Assembly: GCF_039907765.1 (NCBI RefSeq)
Contig: NZ_JARDJI010000016.1
Span: 48,905 to 112,904 of the forward strand
DNA from: Aminobacter sp039907765
GTDB taxonomy: Bacteria > Pseudomonadota > Alphaproteobacteria > Rhizobiales > Rhizobiaceae
Length of the DNA stretch: 64,000 nucleotides
Reading direction: 5' to 3'
The notes under the pieces are model-generated. The model saw nothing but the letters and a program-made list of their open reading frames with translations, made no database searches and was not told the DNA's origin. Shown piece after piece: positions 25,993-34,541 of this stretch. Numbering within the stretch: the stretch's first letter is position 1; every line of letters starts with the position of its first letter. The position numbers and the translations under genes are program-made.

Positions 25993-26026
25993 CCATGGGG
26001 CGCCGGCTTTTTCCGGCGCCCCATGG
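25993..26026 (-). other. Perfect 14-bp hairpin between pstS and pstC
   Basis: CCATGGGGCGCCGG and CCGGCGCCCCATGG pair perfectly around a 6-base loop. No T-run follows on the minus strand, so it probably limits read-through into pstCAB or protects the pstS message, giving more binding protein than permease. Confidence 0.7.
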
Positions 26027-26033
26027 CAGCTCA

Positions 26034-27071
26034 TTACATGGTCTTGCCGGCGCCAAAGGCTTCGCGCTGCGCGGCGCGCTCGGCGTCCGGCGCGGCAACC
26101 AGGCCGTAGTCGGCGAGCGGGCTCTCCGGGCCGACCATCTGGTCGTCGAGGAAGAACTCGACATATTCCTTCAGGCCGGGGATGACGCCGAGATGCGCCT
26201 TCTTGACGTAGAAAAACAGCGGACGCGACACCGGGTACTCACCCTTGGCGATGGTCTCGACCGAAGGCGTCACGCCGCCGACGGTGGCGACCTTCAGCTT
26301 GTCGGCGTTGTTTTCGTAGAAGGCCAGGCCGAACACGCCGACGCCAGTCTTGTTCGAGTCGATGCGGGCCAGCGTCTCGGAATAGTCGCCGTCGATGTCG
26401 ATGGCCTTGCCGTCCTTGCGGACCGCCTTGCAGGCGGCTTCGGCAGCCTTGTCGTCGAGGCCCGAAGCTTTGCCGGCTTCGACGCCGCCGAGCTTCTTGC
26501 AGCCGGCGACCAGCAGCTTCTCCTCGAACACCTCACGGGTGCCGTGCTTCTCGCCCGGGATGTAGGCGGCGATGTCCCAGTCGGGCAGGTTCGGGTTGAC
26601 CTGGTTCCACTTGGAGTTGGTGTTGTCGACCAGCTTGCCGTCGACGACGATCTTGGCGGCCAGCGCCTTGTAGACGTCTTCCGGCGTCAGCGCCCAGTCC
26701 GGGCCGTTCACGTCGGTCGCGAAGACGATGCCGTCATAGCCGATCTTCACTTCCTGGACGTCCTTGACGCCGGCGTCCTGGCAGGACTTGATCTCGTCCT
26801 TCTTCATCGGTCGCGACGAGTTGGCGATGTCGATGGTGTTCTCGCCCACGCCCTTGCAGAATTCCTTGATGCCGGCGCCGGAGCCGCCGGACTCGACCAC
26901 CGGGGTCTTGAACTTGGTGAAGGTCTCGCCGAACTGCTCGGCAACGATCTTGGCATAGGGCAGAACGGTCGACGAACCGGCGATCTGGACCTGGTCGCGA
27001 GCCGAGGCGTAGCCTACCGAGGCGGCGAACGCGAGGGCCGCAGCCGACGCGGTGAGAAGAGCTTTTTTCAT
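26034..27071 (-). CDS. pstS: Phosphate-binding protein PstS
   Basis: 345 residues from the ATG at 27071. The signal peptide MKKALLTASAAALAFAASVGYASA is followed by the PstS fold with IAGSSTVLPYAKIVAEQF, ESGGSGAGIKEFCKGVG (phosphate loop), DIANSSRPMKKDE and RPLFFYVKKAHL. It captures phosphate in the periplasm for PstCAB. A Pho box at 27144-27161 lies about 75 bases upstream. Confidence 0.96.
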   Translation of the reverse strand: MKKALLTASAAALAFAASVGYASARDQVQIAGSSTVLPYAKIVAEQFGETFTKFKTPVVESGGSGAGIKEFCKGVGENTIDIANSSRPMKKDEIKSCQDAGVKDVQEVKIGYDGIVFATDVNGPDWALTPEDVYKALAAKIVVDGKLVDNTNSKWNQVNPNLPDWDIAAYIPGEKHGTREVFEEKLLVAGCKKLGGVEAGKASGLDDKAAEAACKAVRKDGKAIDIDGDYSETLARIDSNKTGVGVFGLAFYENNADKLKVATVGGVTPSVETIAKGEYPVSRPLFFYVKKAHLGVIPGLKEYVEFFLDDQMVGPESPLADYGLVAAPDAERAAQREAFGAGKTM

Positions 27072-27143
27072 GGGGCCTGCTCCTGTTGGAGTATCTCGTT
27101 CGACGCCTTCTTTCGGCGCCCGGTGAGCCAATAGCCCCCCTCT

Positions 27144-27161
27144 ATTACAGTTAGATGACAG
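27144..27161 (-). promoter_or_regulatory. Pho box of the pst operon
   Basis: Minus-strand CTGTCATCTAACTGTAAT matches the PhoB consensus of two CTGTCAT-like direct repeats spaced 11 bases apart. It lies 73 bases before the pstS start. Confidence 0.78.
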
Positions 27162-27349
27162 TTATGTGTCACCCCGGTAACGGTCGCTGTGCATGGCGGC
27201 CAAGGCTTTGCGCGGCCGGTCCTTTGCCGGCGCGAGGCAAACAACAGACCGCGCACGAATGCAAGCCGCCTACCTAAAGGCAGGCAGCCGTTTCGCAGCG
27301 CGTTCCGTCACATTTCCACAGTCTTGGTATCGCCGGGGCCAAGGCCGGC

Positions 27350-30286
27350 TCACACCGCGCCGCGGCGTTCCTCGTCCTGCCACGACCAGCGCTCGATCTT
27401 TTCGAGCAGCGCCCGCGGGCTGATCGGCTTGGGCAGGTAGTCGTCCATGCCGGCTTCGAGGCAGCGTTCCTTGTCGCCCTTCAGCGCATGCGCCGTCACG
27501 CCGATGATCGGCACGCGCACGCCCGTGCCTTGCTCCAGCCTGCGGATCTCGCCTGTCGCCTCGAGCCCGTTCATCTCGGGCATCGACACGTCCATCAGGA
27601 TGAGGCGGGGCCGGCGCTCGCCATAGGCGGCCACGGCGCGGCGGCCGTTGCCGACGATCTCGAAGCTCAGATTGGTCTCCGCCAGGATCTGGCTGAACAC
27701 CAGCTGATTCACCTCGTTGTCCTCGGCGACGAGGATGTCGAGCCCGTCCTCGCCGGCTTGCCGCTGGCCATGGCGCATGCGCTTCACATTGGCCGCGGGA
27801 GCAGCCGCTTGCTTCGCCGGCAGCGTGGCCGCCGCGGCCTCGACCGGCGTGAAACTCGCCCCCCTGCGACGCTGGATGGTCGCCACCAGCGCCTCGAGCA
27901 GCGCCGAGGAGCGCGCCGGCTTGATCAGCTGCGCGTCGATGGCGAGGTCGTTGTAGCCCGGTCCCGACAGCGACTGGTCGACCGAGGTCAGCATGACGAT
28001 CGGCGTCTCGGCGAGCCCCGGCATGCGCCGCACGATGCGCGCCATCTCGGCCCCGGTCATGCTCGGCATCTGGTAGTCGAGCACGACGCAATCGACCTTG
28101 ATGCCGCGCTCATGCGCCGCGTTGAGCACCCGCAGGCCCTCGTCGCCGCTGCGCGCCGCGCAGCTGTCGAAGCCCCACGACGCCATCTGCTCGGACAGGA
28201 TGGTACGGTTGACGGCGTTGTCGTCGACGATCAGCACCCGCGCCCCGCTGACGTCGATGAGCGCCGCCGGACGCGATTCGATCTCCGGCGCATCGGGCAG
28301 CACCAAGGAGAACCAGAAGGTCGAGCCCGCACCCTCGATGCTCTCCACGCCCATCTGCCCGCCCATCATGTCGACCAGCCGCGAGGTGATGGCGAGGCCC
28401 AGCCCCGTGCCCTCGTGCCGGCGCGTCGACGAGGAATCGACCTGGCTGAACTTCTCGAACACCAGCTTGAGCTTGCTTTCGGGGATGCCGATGCCGGTAT
28501 CGGCGACGGCGATGCGCAGCCTGGTCTGGTCGCCTTCGCCGCTGCCGGTCACGTCCACCAGCACATGGCCGGAATCGGTGAACTTCACCGCATTGCCGAT
28601 GAGGTTGGTGATGATCTGCCTGATGCGCCCGACATCGCCGACATAGCAATGCCGCAGCTCGGGCTGCATGCGCACGATCAGTTCGAGATCCTTCTCCTTG
28701 GCGCGCGTCGACATCAGCGTCGCCACGTCCTCGACCGCTTCCGAGAGGTTGAAGGGCGTGGGGTCGAGCACCAGCTGCCCGGCGTCGATCTTCGAGAAAT
28801 CGAGGATGTCGTTGATGATGGTGAGCAACGCATTGCCCGATTTGACGATGATGTCGGTGAAGGCGCGCTGCTTGGGATCGAGATCGGATTTCGCCAGGAG
28901 CTCGGCCATGCCGAGCACGCCGTTCATCGGCGTGCGGATCTCGTGGCTCATATTGGCGAGGAACTCCGACTTGGCGCGGTCGGCGAGCACCGCCCGGCGC
29001 TGCGCCTCCTCCAGTTCCCGTTCGCGCTGCTTGAGTTCGGTGATGTTGGTGGTCGAGCCGATCAGGTAGAGCGATCCGTCGGAGGCCATCAGCGCGCTCT
29101 TGCGGGCGAACTGGTGGCGGGTCGAGCCGTCGGACTGCGTCGCCGTCTCCTCGATCTCGAGGGTCGCGCCGGTCCGCATCACCTTGCGGTCGGCCTCCAT
29201 GAAGGCCTCGCCCTCGGGGCCGAAGATCTCGGCGTCCGTCCTGCCGATCGCCTCTTCCTTGGAACGGCCGGTGAGCTCGCACCACCCCTGGTTGACATAC
29301 ATGAGCCTGAGGTCGTCGCGCTTGGCGTAGATCGACACCGGCACGTTGTCGATCAGGCTGCGGAACACCTCGTTCTCGCGCATGCTGTCCTGCAGCGCAC
29401 GTTCGCGCTGCTTGAGTTCGGTGATGTCGACGCGCACGCCGATGAAGGTTCCGTCCGCCAGCCTCTGGTCGAAGATCTGGTACCAGTGGCCGTCCGGATT
29501 GCGCCTTTCGCGCACCGTCTGGGTGGCGTGGTAGCGGCCCGCCATGCCCTCGACCCAGGCCTCCGGGTCGGCGTCGTAGAGCGCGTCGAGCGCCACGTCG
29601 CCGGTGTCGCGGTAGTAGCCGTGGCGCTGCGCCAGAAGCAGGCTCTCGCGCAGCGAGCTGCCCTCCACCATGGCCGGGGCCAGTGCCGGCAGCGCCTGCT
29701 TCAGCTTCCGGTTGGCAAGCACGAAACGGTCGTCGCGGTCGTAGATGACGACGCCGGCCGGCAGCGATTCCAGCACCTCGGTCAGCCGTCGCCGCGCCTC
29801 CTCGGCTTCCGTCTCGCGCCGCTTCATCTCGCTGACGTCGTAGTAGGAAACAAGGCGCTTGCCGCCGGAAAGCGCTGTCACCGAATAGATCATCGTGCAG
29901 CCGTCGGCGCGGCGGAACTCGCGCGGCACCACGTCGCCGGCGCGGATCTCGTCCTCGCGACGGGCGACATAGGCCTCCCATTCGCCGTCGGCAATGTCGT
30001 AGACGCCGTTGTGGCGGTTGATGTCCATCAGCGCGCGGAAGCGGCAGCCCAGGGCAACCTGTTCGTGGGTCACCTTCCAGATGCCGTAGAATGCCCGGTT
30101 GATGAACTGCACATTGAGGTCGCCGTCGACCAGCACGACACCCATCGTCATGGATTCGATGGTGCGCTCGAGGTCGGCATGAGGCAGGTTCACCTCATGT
30201 CCGTCCGCTGCAACAGGCGTTCCCGTCGGGCCGCCGGCCCGCTCGTCCGCCGGCACGTCGCCGTCCGGCCCAAGGTCTTTCCGCAT
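27350..30286 (-). CDS. PAS-containing hybrid sensor histidine kinase
   Basis: About 978 residues from the ATG at 30286; a frame-extending ATG at 30346 adds 20 residues without a ribosome binding site. Three PAS domains (about 40-160, 170-290 and 305-420) end in DITELKQRER-type segments; there is no membrane helix. HisKA (FLANMSHEIRTPMNGVLGMAELL) and HATPase with NLIGNAVKFTDSG, DTGIGI and GTGLGLAI follow. Two C-terminal receivers have VVLDYQMPSMTG and LILMDVSMPEMNG phosphoacceptor sites. Architecture is that of a phosphorelay hub; the input is unknown. It occupies the place next to pstS where phoR is often found but is not PhoR-like. Confidence 0.9.
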   Translation of the reverse strand: MRKDLGPDGDVPADERAGGPTGTPVAADGHEVNLPHADLERTIESMTMGVVLVDGDLNVQFINRAFYGIWKVTHEQVALGCRFRALMDINRHNGVYDIADGEWEAYVARREDEIRAGDVVPREFRRADGCTMIYSVTALSGGKRLVSYYDVSEMKRRETEAEEARRRLTEVLESLPAGVVIYDRDDRFVLANRKLKQALPALAPAMVEGSSLRESLLLAQRHGYYRDTGDVALDALYDADPEAWVEGMAGRYHATQTVRERRNPDGHWYQIFDQRLADGTFIGVRVDITELKQRERALQDSMRENEVFRSLIDNVPVSIYAKRDDLRLMYVNQGWCELTGRSKEEAIGRTDAEIFGPEGEAFMEADRKVMRTGATLEIEETATQSDGSTRHQFARKSALMASDGSLYLIGSTTNITELKQRERELEEAQRRAVLADRAKSEFLANMSHEIRTPMNGVLGMAELLAKSDLDPKQRAFTDIIVKSGNALLTIINDILDFSKIDAGQLVLDPTPFNLSEAVEDVATLMSTRAKEKDLELIVRMQPELRHCYVGDVGRIRQIITNLIGNAVKFTDSGHVLVDVTGSGEGDQTRLRIAVADTGIGIPESKLKLVFEKFSQVDSSSTRRHEGTGLGLAITSRLVDMMGGQMGVESIEGAGSTFWFSLVLPDAPEIESRPAALIDVSGARVLIVDDNAVNRTILSEQMASWGFDSCAARSGDEGLRVLNAAHERGIKVDCVVLDYQMPSMTGAEMARIVRRMPGLAETPIVMLTSVDQSLSGPGYNDLAIDAQLIKPARSSALLEALVATIQRRRGASFTPVEAAAATLPAKQAAAPAANVKRMRHGQRQAGEDGLDILVAEDNEVNQLVFSQILAETNLSFEIVGNGRRAVAAYGERRPRLILMDVSMPEMNGLEATGEIRRLEQGTGVRVPIIGVTAHALKGDKERCLEAGMDDYLPKPISPRALLEKIERWSWQDEERRGAV

Positions 30287-30406
30287 CCCCGTCTGCCCTG
30301 CATGCAAGGGCGGGCGCGCTCCTCCGCACACCGCCGCGGCAACCATGCCGCAGAAGCACTAACGATCGATTAACCTTAATGCGGGCCGTAAGCCGGCTTG
30401 CCGCCG

Positions 30407-30763
30407 TCAGTCGTCGTTGGCGGCGTTGAGTTCCTCGGGCCTCATTCCGCCATTGGGCTCCTTGAGGATCAGCGAGGCGGCCATGATCAGCCGGCGCGAC
30501 TTGAGCAGCGGCGAGATCGAGGCCTGCACGTCGGGCATGCGCGGATTGCGCTCGTGGGCGGCGACCGCCGCCTCGTCGACATAGAGCTCGTTGACCATCA
30601 CCTTGTTGGCGATCGGCGTGCCGTCGCGCTCCACCGGCTTGATCACCTCGAAACGCAGGCAGCCCGGCTCCTCCTGCAGCGTCGCCCGCGCATGTTCCGA
30701 GATCAGGTCGATGAACTGCTCTTCGGCCCCGTCCAGCGTCTCGAACTCGACGATGATGGTCAT
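30407..30763 (-). CDS. Antibiotic biosynthesis monooxygenase (ABM)-fold protein
   Basis: 118 residues from the ATG at 30763. A ferredoxin-like ABM domain shows IIVEFETLDGAEEQFIDLI, the EEPGCLRFEV strand and VNELYVDEAAVAAHERNP, with the aromatic/His pattern of YgiN-type quinol monooxygenases. Such proteins oxidise quinols or act as small oxygenases without cofactor; many have no known substrate. The C-terminal ~20 residues (KEPNGGMRPEELNAANDD) are an extra polar tail. Confidence 0.85.
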   Translation of the reverse strand: MTIIVEFETLDGAEEQFIDLISEHARATLQEEPGCLRFEVIKPVERDGTPIANKVMVNELYVDEAAVAAHERNPRMPDVQASISPLLKSRRLIMAASLILKEPNGGMRPEELNAANDD

Positions 30764-31518
30764 TTCAGACAAGCGCGGTTCCCTTCTGCTCGAAACCGGC
30801 GGTCGGTCCGCCCGTTTGGTGCGCAGCCTCGCCCTGCGCCTCCGGATGAGGCTATGACAAGGCGGAAAGAATGAAAAGGCTGGAAGGTCTCGCAACGCAC
30901 CGGCGGGCTGAAGGGTTGTGCACCCGCCGGGCGTTGCCGAAGACGCGCACTCGATACACTGCGCAAAGGGATGGTGCGGGAGCGATGGTGAACGATCGGT
31001 GAAGAGGCGCCGCCGAATTCGATTTTCCCGCCTCCGGCGATGGAACCATGGCCCGGCTGCGGAGTTCACCTCAGGCGCAGCCGAGCGTGGTCTTTATTCC
31101 TTTCAGCCGCGCTCGCCAGGGCCTGTCGCCTGCCCCGCGGCAGGCCCTGAACGCGGAAATGCTGGGTTTCCAACAATTGAATACAACCCAGGGTGACTCG
31201 ACATCGGAGCGGTTGTGGAGCAATCTTCGCCTGAAAATAGAAAAGCGGCACCATGCAACCGTCGCGATTGGGAGGCAAGGTCGATGCAATCGGCTATGGC
31301 CCGCGTTGTCCTTAAGACGGACGGCCTGACACTCCCGGCTCATCTCGATACTTGCGTAACGGCTATGGCGACGTCGCCCGATCGGAGGATCGGCGCGGCG
31401 GCGTAGGACGCCTCGTCTCCGAGACAGCGCGCAATTGCGCGCGCGGTGCAGCCTTCTATTGATACGGGCAGGCGCATACCGGAAGGCAAATAACCAGGTA
31501 ACCCCTTGGGAGAAGACT
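30764..31518. other. Intergenic stretch, no convincing gene
   Basis: 755 bases. Open frames here are short, Arg/Pro-rich and overlap on both strands, as expected by chance in GC-rich DNA. One isolated GGAAC-N16-AGTT lies at 31042-31066 without a clear gene downstream. Confidence 0.6.
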
Positions 31519-31746
31519 ATGGAGCACGTACTTTTCACCCGGCCTAACTCCCCGATTTATCCTGCTGACCTCAACCTCATCCAGCGCGTGTTCGACCAGA
31601 TCTGCATCGACCGCGGCGAGGACCCGAGTTCCGTGTGGGCAACCGAAATTGCCAGGACATTGATCTCCCTCTATCGGTCCGGTGTGCGCGACGAAGGCAT
31701 GCTTCTGGCCAGCGTGCCGCGCTTCAGGGCGAAGACTGCGGCCTGA
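31519..31746 (+). CDS. Small hypothetical protein
   Basis: 75 residues. The ATG at 31519 follows GGGAGAAG with good spacing; upstream in-frame codons lack one. The sequence (EHVLFTRPNSPIYPADLNLIQRVFDQICIDRG...) looks like a compact soluble helical protein with balanced composition, unlike the shadow frames around it. No family was recognised. It is flanked by long non-coding stretches and probably has its own promoter. Confidence 0.7.
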   Translation: MEHVLFTRPNSPIYPADLNLIQRVFDQICIDRGEDPSSVWATEIARTLISLYRSGVRDEGMLLASVPRFRAKTAA

Positions 31747-32002
31747 CCCTTTCCAATCACCAAGCAACGCATGACAGCCGGAGGCGACCGTCTCCGGCTG
31801 TCATTGCCTGCAACTTGCATTTTCCGGCGGCATGGTCCGTTTTCCCGCAGGCCAGCCGCTGCCGGCGCCCGAGGTCTTGCCGCCAAGGCCCCTATAATTG
31901 TCGTGAACGTCGCCTCGCCGGGATGGACGATCTCCCCCGCTGGACCGACAATGCCCCACGTCAGTCCACGGGAATCACCGGCAAGGCCGGCAGGGGCGAC
32001 AG

Positions 32003-32503
32003 ATGGATCGGCTCGCAACGATGGTCGTGGCGATCATCGCCGCTCTTGCCGCCGGAGCGCCGGCCGAGGGCGCCGAGCACCGCGGCCGGGCGCTGCTCGT
32101 CTCCCCAGGTCAGCACGGCGTGGCAGCACTGTACGGGCACTGGCCGCGGATCGCAGCCGACTATGCCACCGCGATGATGCGCTATCGGACGGCGGCGGAG
32201 TACGAGGGCCTCGAGCCACGGGCCTATCCCTTCATCCTCGTCGACCGGCCGCCCTATGGCGGCCCATGGACCTGGACCGCGTCCAACGGCTCGCACATCC
32301 GCCGCCTGCGCGACGGGTCGTTGTGGATCAGCCTCACCGATCGTCTCGGCAACTGGTTCGTCGAGATATTCTGCACGGATGCCGGCTGGCCGGTCTTCTC
32401 CTGCAGCGACGGCGTCGACCGCGTTGCCGCGGCGCCTGATCCGGGCCTGCTGATGGTCGACGGCCTCGAATTTTCGAGAAAGCTCCCGGCAAGCGAACCC
32501 TGA
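32003..32503 (+). CDS. Hypothetical secreted protein
   Basis: 166 residues. MDRLATMVVAIIAALAAGAPAEGA is a signal-peptide-like start. The mature part is rich in Trp and Tyr (YGGPWTWTASNGSHIRRLRDGSLWISLTDRLGNWF) with two Cys (FCTDAGWPVFSC) close enough for a disulfide. No family was recognised. A strong hairpin follows the stop. Confidence 0.7.
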   Translation: MDRLATMVVAIIAALAAGAPAEGAEHRGRALLVSPGQHGVAALYGHWPRIAADYATAMMRYRTAAEYEGLEPRAYPFILVDRPPYGGPWTWTASNGSHIRRLRDGSLWISLTDRLGNWFVEIFCTDAGWPVFSCSDGVDRVAAAPDPGLLMVDGLEFSRKLPASEP

Positions 32504-32525
32504 ACCGGCGGGCCGCGGTAGGCCA

Positions 32526-32550
32526 GCCCCGCCGCGTCTGGCGGCGGGGC
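32526..32550. terminator. GC-rich hairpin between convergent genes
   Basis: GCCCCGCCGC and GCGGCGGGGC arms around a 5-base loop. It lies between the secreted protein (ends 32503) and the 42-residue membrane protein (ends 32561). No long T-run. Confidence 0.6.
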
Positions 32551-32560
32551 CGGTCTCAAG

Positions 32561-32689
32561 TCAGTGGGTGTAGAGATAGGCGGAGGTCAGCACCACGCCC
32601 ACCAGCGCCAGTATGACGATCCACCCCTTGAGGGCTTCCTTGTTTCCGGCGGCGGCGGCCTTGGCCTGGCCGGTCTGATTGTTGCTCAT
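32561..32689 (-). CDS. 42-residue single-pass membrane protein
   Basis: 42 residues. ATG at 32689 preceded by AAGGGA with six-base spacing. The N-terminal half is polar and Ala/Lys-rich (NNQTGQAKAAAAGNKEALKG); the C-terminal half is one hydrophobic helix (WIVILALVGVVLTSAYLYTH). The sharp polar-hydrophobic split, good ribosome binding site and downstream terminator support a real gene. Function unknown. Confidence 0.68.
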   Translation of the reverse strand: MSNNQTGQAKAAAAGNKEALKGWIVILALVGVVLTSAYLYTH

Positions 32690-32798
32690 GATATTCCCTT
32701 GTCGGGCAAAAGGTCCGGAGACGGCCGCGCGGCCGCGCCCGACGCATCATTTCGGTCGAACGCCGGCAGCGGCGCAGCTGTCGATGAAGAGTTGGTCT

Positions 32799-33146
32799 CT
32801 AGACCTCGGCCGGCGGGGCGCGCGCCGAAAAGGCGACAAAGCCTGTGTTGGGCAGCATTGCGGCGCGCGGCGGCGCAACTGCCAGCCGCGCTTGCCGCAG
32901 CGCGTTGCTCCACGCCGCGGCGGCGTAGAGCGCCTTGCTGCCGTTTCCGGTCGCCTTCGGCTCCTGCTGCGAGCCGGAATTGCGAATGGCGCTGAGGTCG
33001 CGATCGGGATTGGCCAGGACCGGAAGCACATTGCCGTCCGAGAGGCCGGCCTGCTGGCCATAGGGCACGGCCGTGGGCAGCGGCGAAGGCGCGAGGCTCG
33101 GCAGCAGCACCAGCGCCCAGAAAAGCAGCGCCGTCAGCGCGCGCAT
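32799..33146 (-). CDS. Possible small exported protein
   Basis: 115 residues from the ATG at 33146; the frame stays open further upstream, but that part is Pro/Arg-rich and looks non-coding. The start MRALTALLFWALVLLPSLAPS is signal-like, followed by a soluble part with no recognised family. Codon third positions are GC-rich as in neighbours, but no good ribosome binding site is visible. Confidence 0.45.
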   Translation of the reverse strand: MRALTALLFWALVLLPSLAPSPLPTAVPYGQQAGLSDGNVLPVLANPDRDLSAIRNSGSQQEPKATGNGSKALYAAAAWSNALRQARLAVAPPRAAMLPNTGFVAFSARAPPAEV

Positions 33147-33573
33147 CGAGAATGTCGCCCGCCAGTCGCGAGCGCCGGATGCGTCGGTGTGGGTGTCCTG
33201 CGGTCGGATCGTTGGTGTCCCCGTTCCGCCGCCCTTGTCGCATCTGCAGCGGCCGTGTTCAACCGCCCGCGTGTGGACCGGCAGCGGATGCCCCGGAGGA
33301 CGTCCATAGCTCGAAGGAACTAGACCGCCATCGCGATAGCGCCGGGTGCTCCTCTCTGGCACCATGAGGGCGTGATCCTGGGGATCGCAAGCCAGCGCTT
33401 CGAAGGGCGCCGCAACTCCCGCAACAGGTGCTGGCCATGGCGGATCCGGTCGTGGGTGCAACCCCGCGACCGGCCGTTGTGTTTTTGGCCGGGGGCATTC
33501 GACGCGGACTCGTGCCATGAACGGCCCACCCCAAGCTATGGGATCGGACAAAATCCAAATGAATTCGGGAAGT
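33147..33573. other. Intergenic stretch, nothing recognised
   Basis: About 430 bases between the possible exported protein and the tRNA. Only overlapping low-quality frames; no repeat or promoter identified. Confidence 0.5.
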
Positions 33574-33648
33574 TGGTACGCCCAAGGGGAATCGAACCCC
33601 TGTTTGCGCCGTGAGAGGGCGCCGTCCTGACCGCTAGACGATGGGCGC
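33574..33648 (-). tRNA. tRNA-Glu (CTC)
   Basis: A full cloverleaf on the minus strand: acceptor GCGCCCA pairs with TGGGCGT (one G-U), D-arm GTCTAGCGGTCAGGAC, anticodon arm GCGCC-CTCTCAC-GGCGC with anticodon CTC, T-arm AGGGG-TTCGATT-CCCCT, discriminator A and encoded CCA. Confidence 0.95.
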
Positions 33649-33725
33649 AGCCGAGAGCCGCGATATAGTCGGGCGTTTCCGAAAAAGCAACAGCCCCGCC
33701 GCGGTTATTTGCAGCCGCGCACAGT

Positions 33726-34136
33726 TCAGCGTTTCGGCTCGATGAGATCCCACAGGTTGCCGTGGAGATCGGCGAAGACGGCGACGGTGCCGTAGGCCTC
33801 GCGGCGCGGCGCTTCCCGGAACGACACGCCCCTTTCGGTCATCAGCGCATGGTCGCGGGCAAAATCGTCGGTTTCGAGGAACAGGAAGACGCGGCCGCCG
33901 GTCTGGTTGCCGATGCTCGCCGCCTGCCTGTCGCCGTCCGCCCGCGCCAGCAGCAGCCGCGCGCCCTGCCCTTCGCCGGGCTCGACCGTCACCCAGCGCT
34001 TGCCATGGCCGAGATCGACATCGGCGACGAGCCTGAAACCGAGCTTTTCCGTGTACCAGGCGATCGCCTCGTCATAGCCGGCGACGACCACCGCGACCGT
34101 GGCAACTCGCCGTCCCGAGGCGGGGAAGGCGCTCAC
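33726..34136 (-). CDS. VOC (glyoxalase/bleomycin resistance) family protein
   Basis: 136 residues, one VOC module of two beta-alpha-beta-beta-beta units: VAVVVAGYDEAIAWYTEKLGFRLV with the first part, then FLFLETDDFARDHALMTERGVSF and VAVFADLHGNLWDLIEPKR. The Glu of DLIEP is a usual metal ligand. VOC proteins form dimers and bind metal-dependent substrates; the substrate here is unknown. Overlaps the upstream DUF6476-like gene by four bases. Confidence 0.88.
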   Translation of the reverse strand: MSAFPASGRRVATVAVVVAGYDEAIAWYTEKLGFRLVADVDLGHGKRWVTVEPGEGQGARLLLARADGDRQAASIGNQTGGRVFLFLETDDFARDHALMTERGVSFREAPRREAYGTVAVFADLHGNLWDLIEPKR

Positions 34137-34516
34137 TGCGCCTTGACGGCGAACTGGCCGATGATCCGGCGTTCGGCCATGTCGTAGACGAAGATGGTGC
34201 GGCTGCCGTCGGCGAGTTCCGCGTCGAGCGAGAGGCGGCCGCCCGAGATCGCCTGCGACACGATCCTGGCGCCAGCGGGCAGGACGATGTCCCCGGTCAG
34301 CGGCCCGCCGGCCGGCGTCGGGATGTCGCCGCCGATCACCGGCGTCGCCGTCTGCGCCGTGCGCGATTTGTAGACAAGCGCGCCGGCGACGGCCATAACG
34401 GCCACCAGCAGCAGCCCGATATTGATGACGGCAAAGCGGACGAGCTTCCTGCGCACGCGCTCCACTGCGGGATCGAGCGGCTTTTCGTCTTCTTCGTCGT
34501 GATATGGGCCGGCCAT
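34133..34516 (-). CDS. DUF6476-like single-pass membrane protein
   Basis: 127 residues from the ATG at 34516. An acidic N-terminus (DEEDEKPLDPAVERVRRKLVR), one membrane helix (about 28-50) and a C-terminal beta-rich domain (GGDIPTPAGGPL..., DGSRTIFVYDMAERRIIGQF). This matches the DUF6476 pattern common next to rluD in Hyphomicrobiales. Function unknown. Its start codon overlaps the possible upstream start of the divergent rluD-type gene. Confidence 0.75.
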   Translation of the reverse strand: MAGPYHDEEDEKPLDPAVERVRRKLVRFAVINIGLLLVAVMAVAGALVYKSRTAQTATPVIGGDIPTPAGGPLTGDIVLPAGARIVSQAISGGRLSLDAELADGSRTIFVYDMAERRIIGQFAVKAQ

Positions 34517-34541
34517 GGGCAAAACATCCGGAATATTTGCA

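Noticed and set aside
31042..31066. GGAAC-N16-AGTT, an EcfG-like promoter on the plus strand
   Set aside because: No plausible gene starts within a few hundred bases; probably chance.
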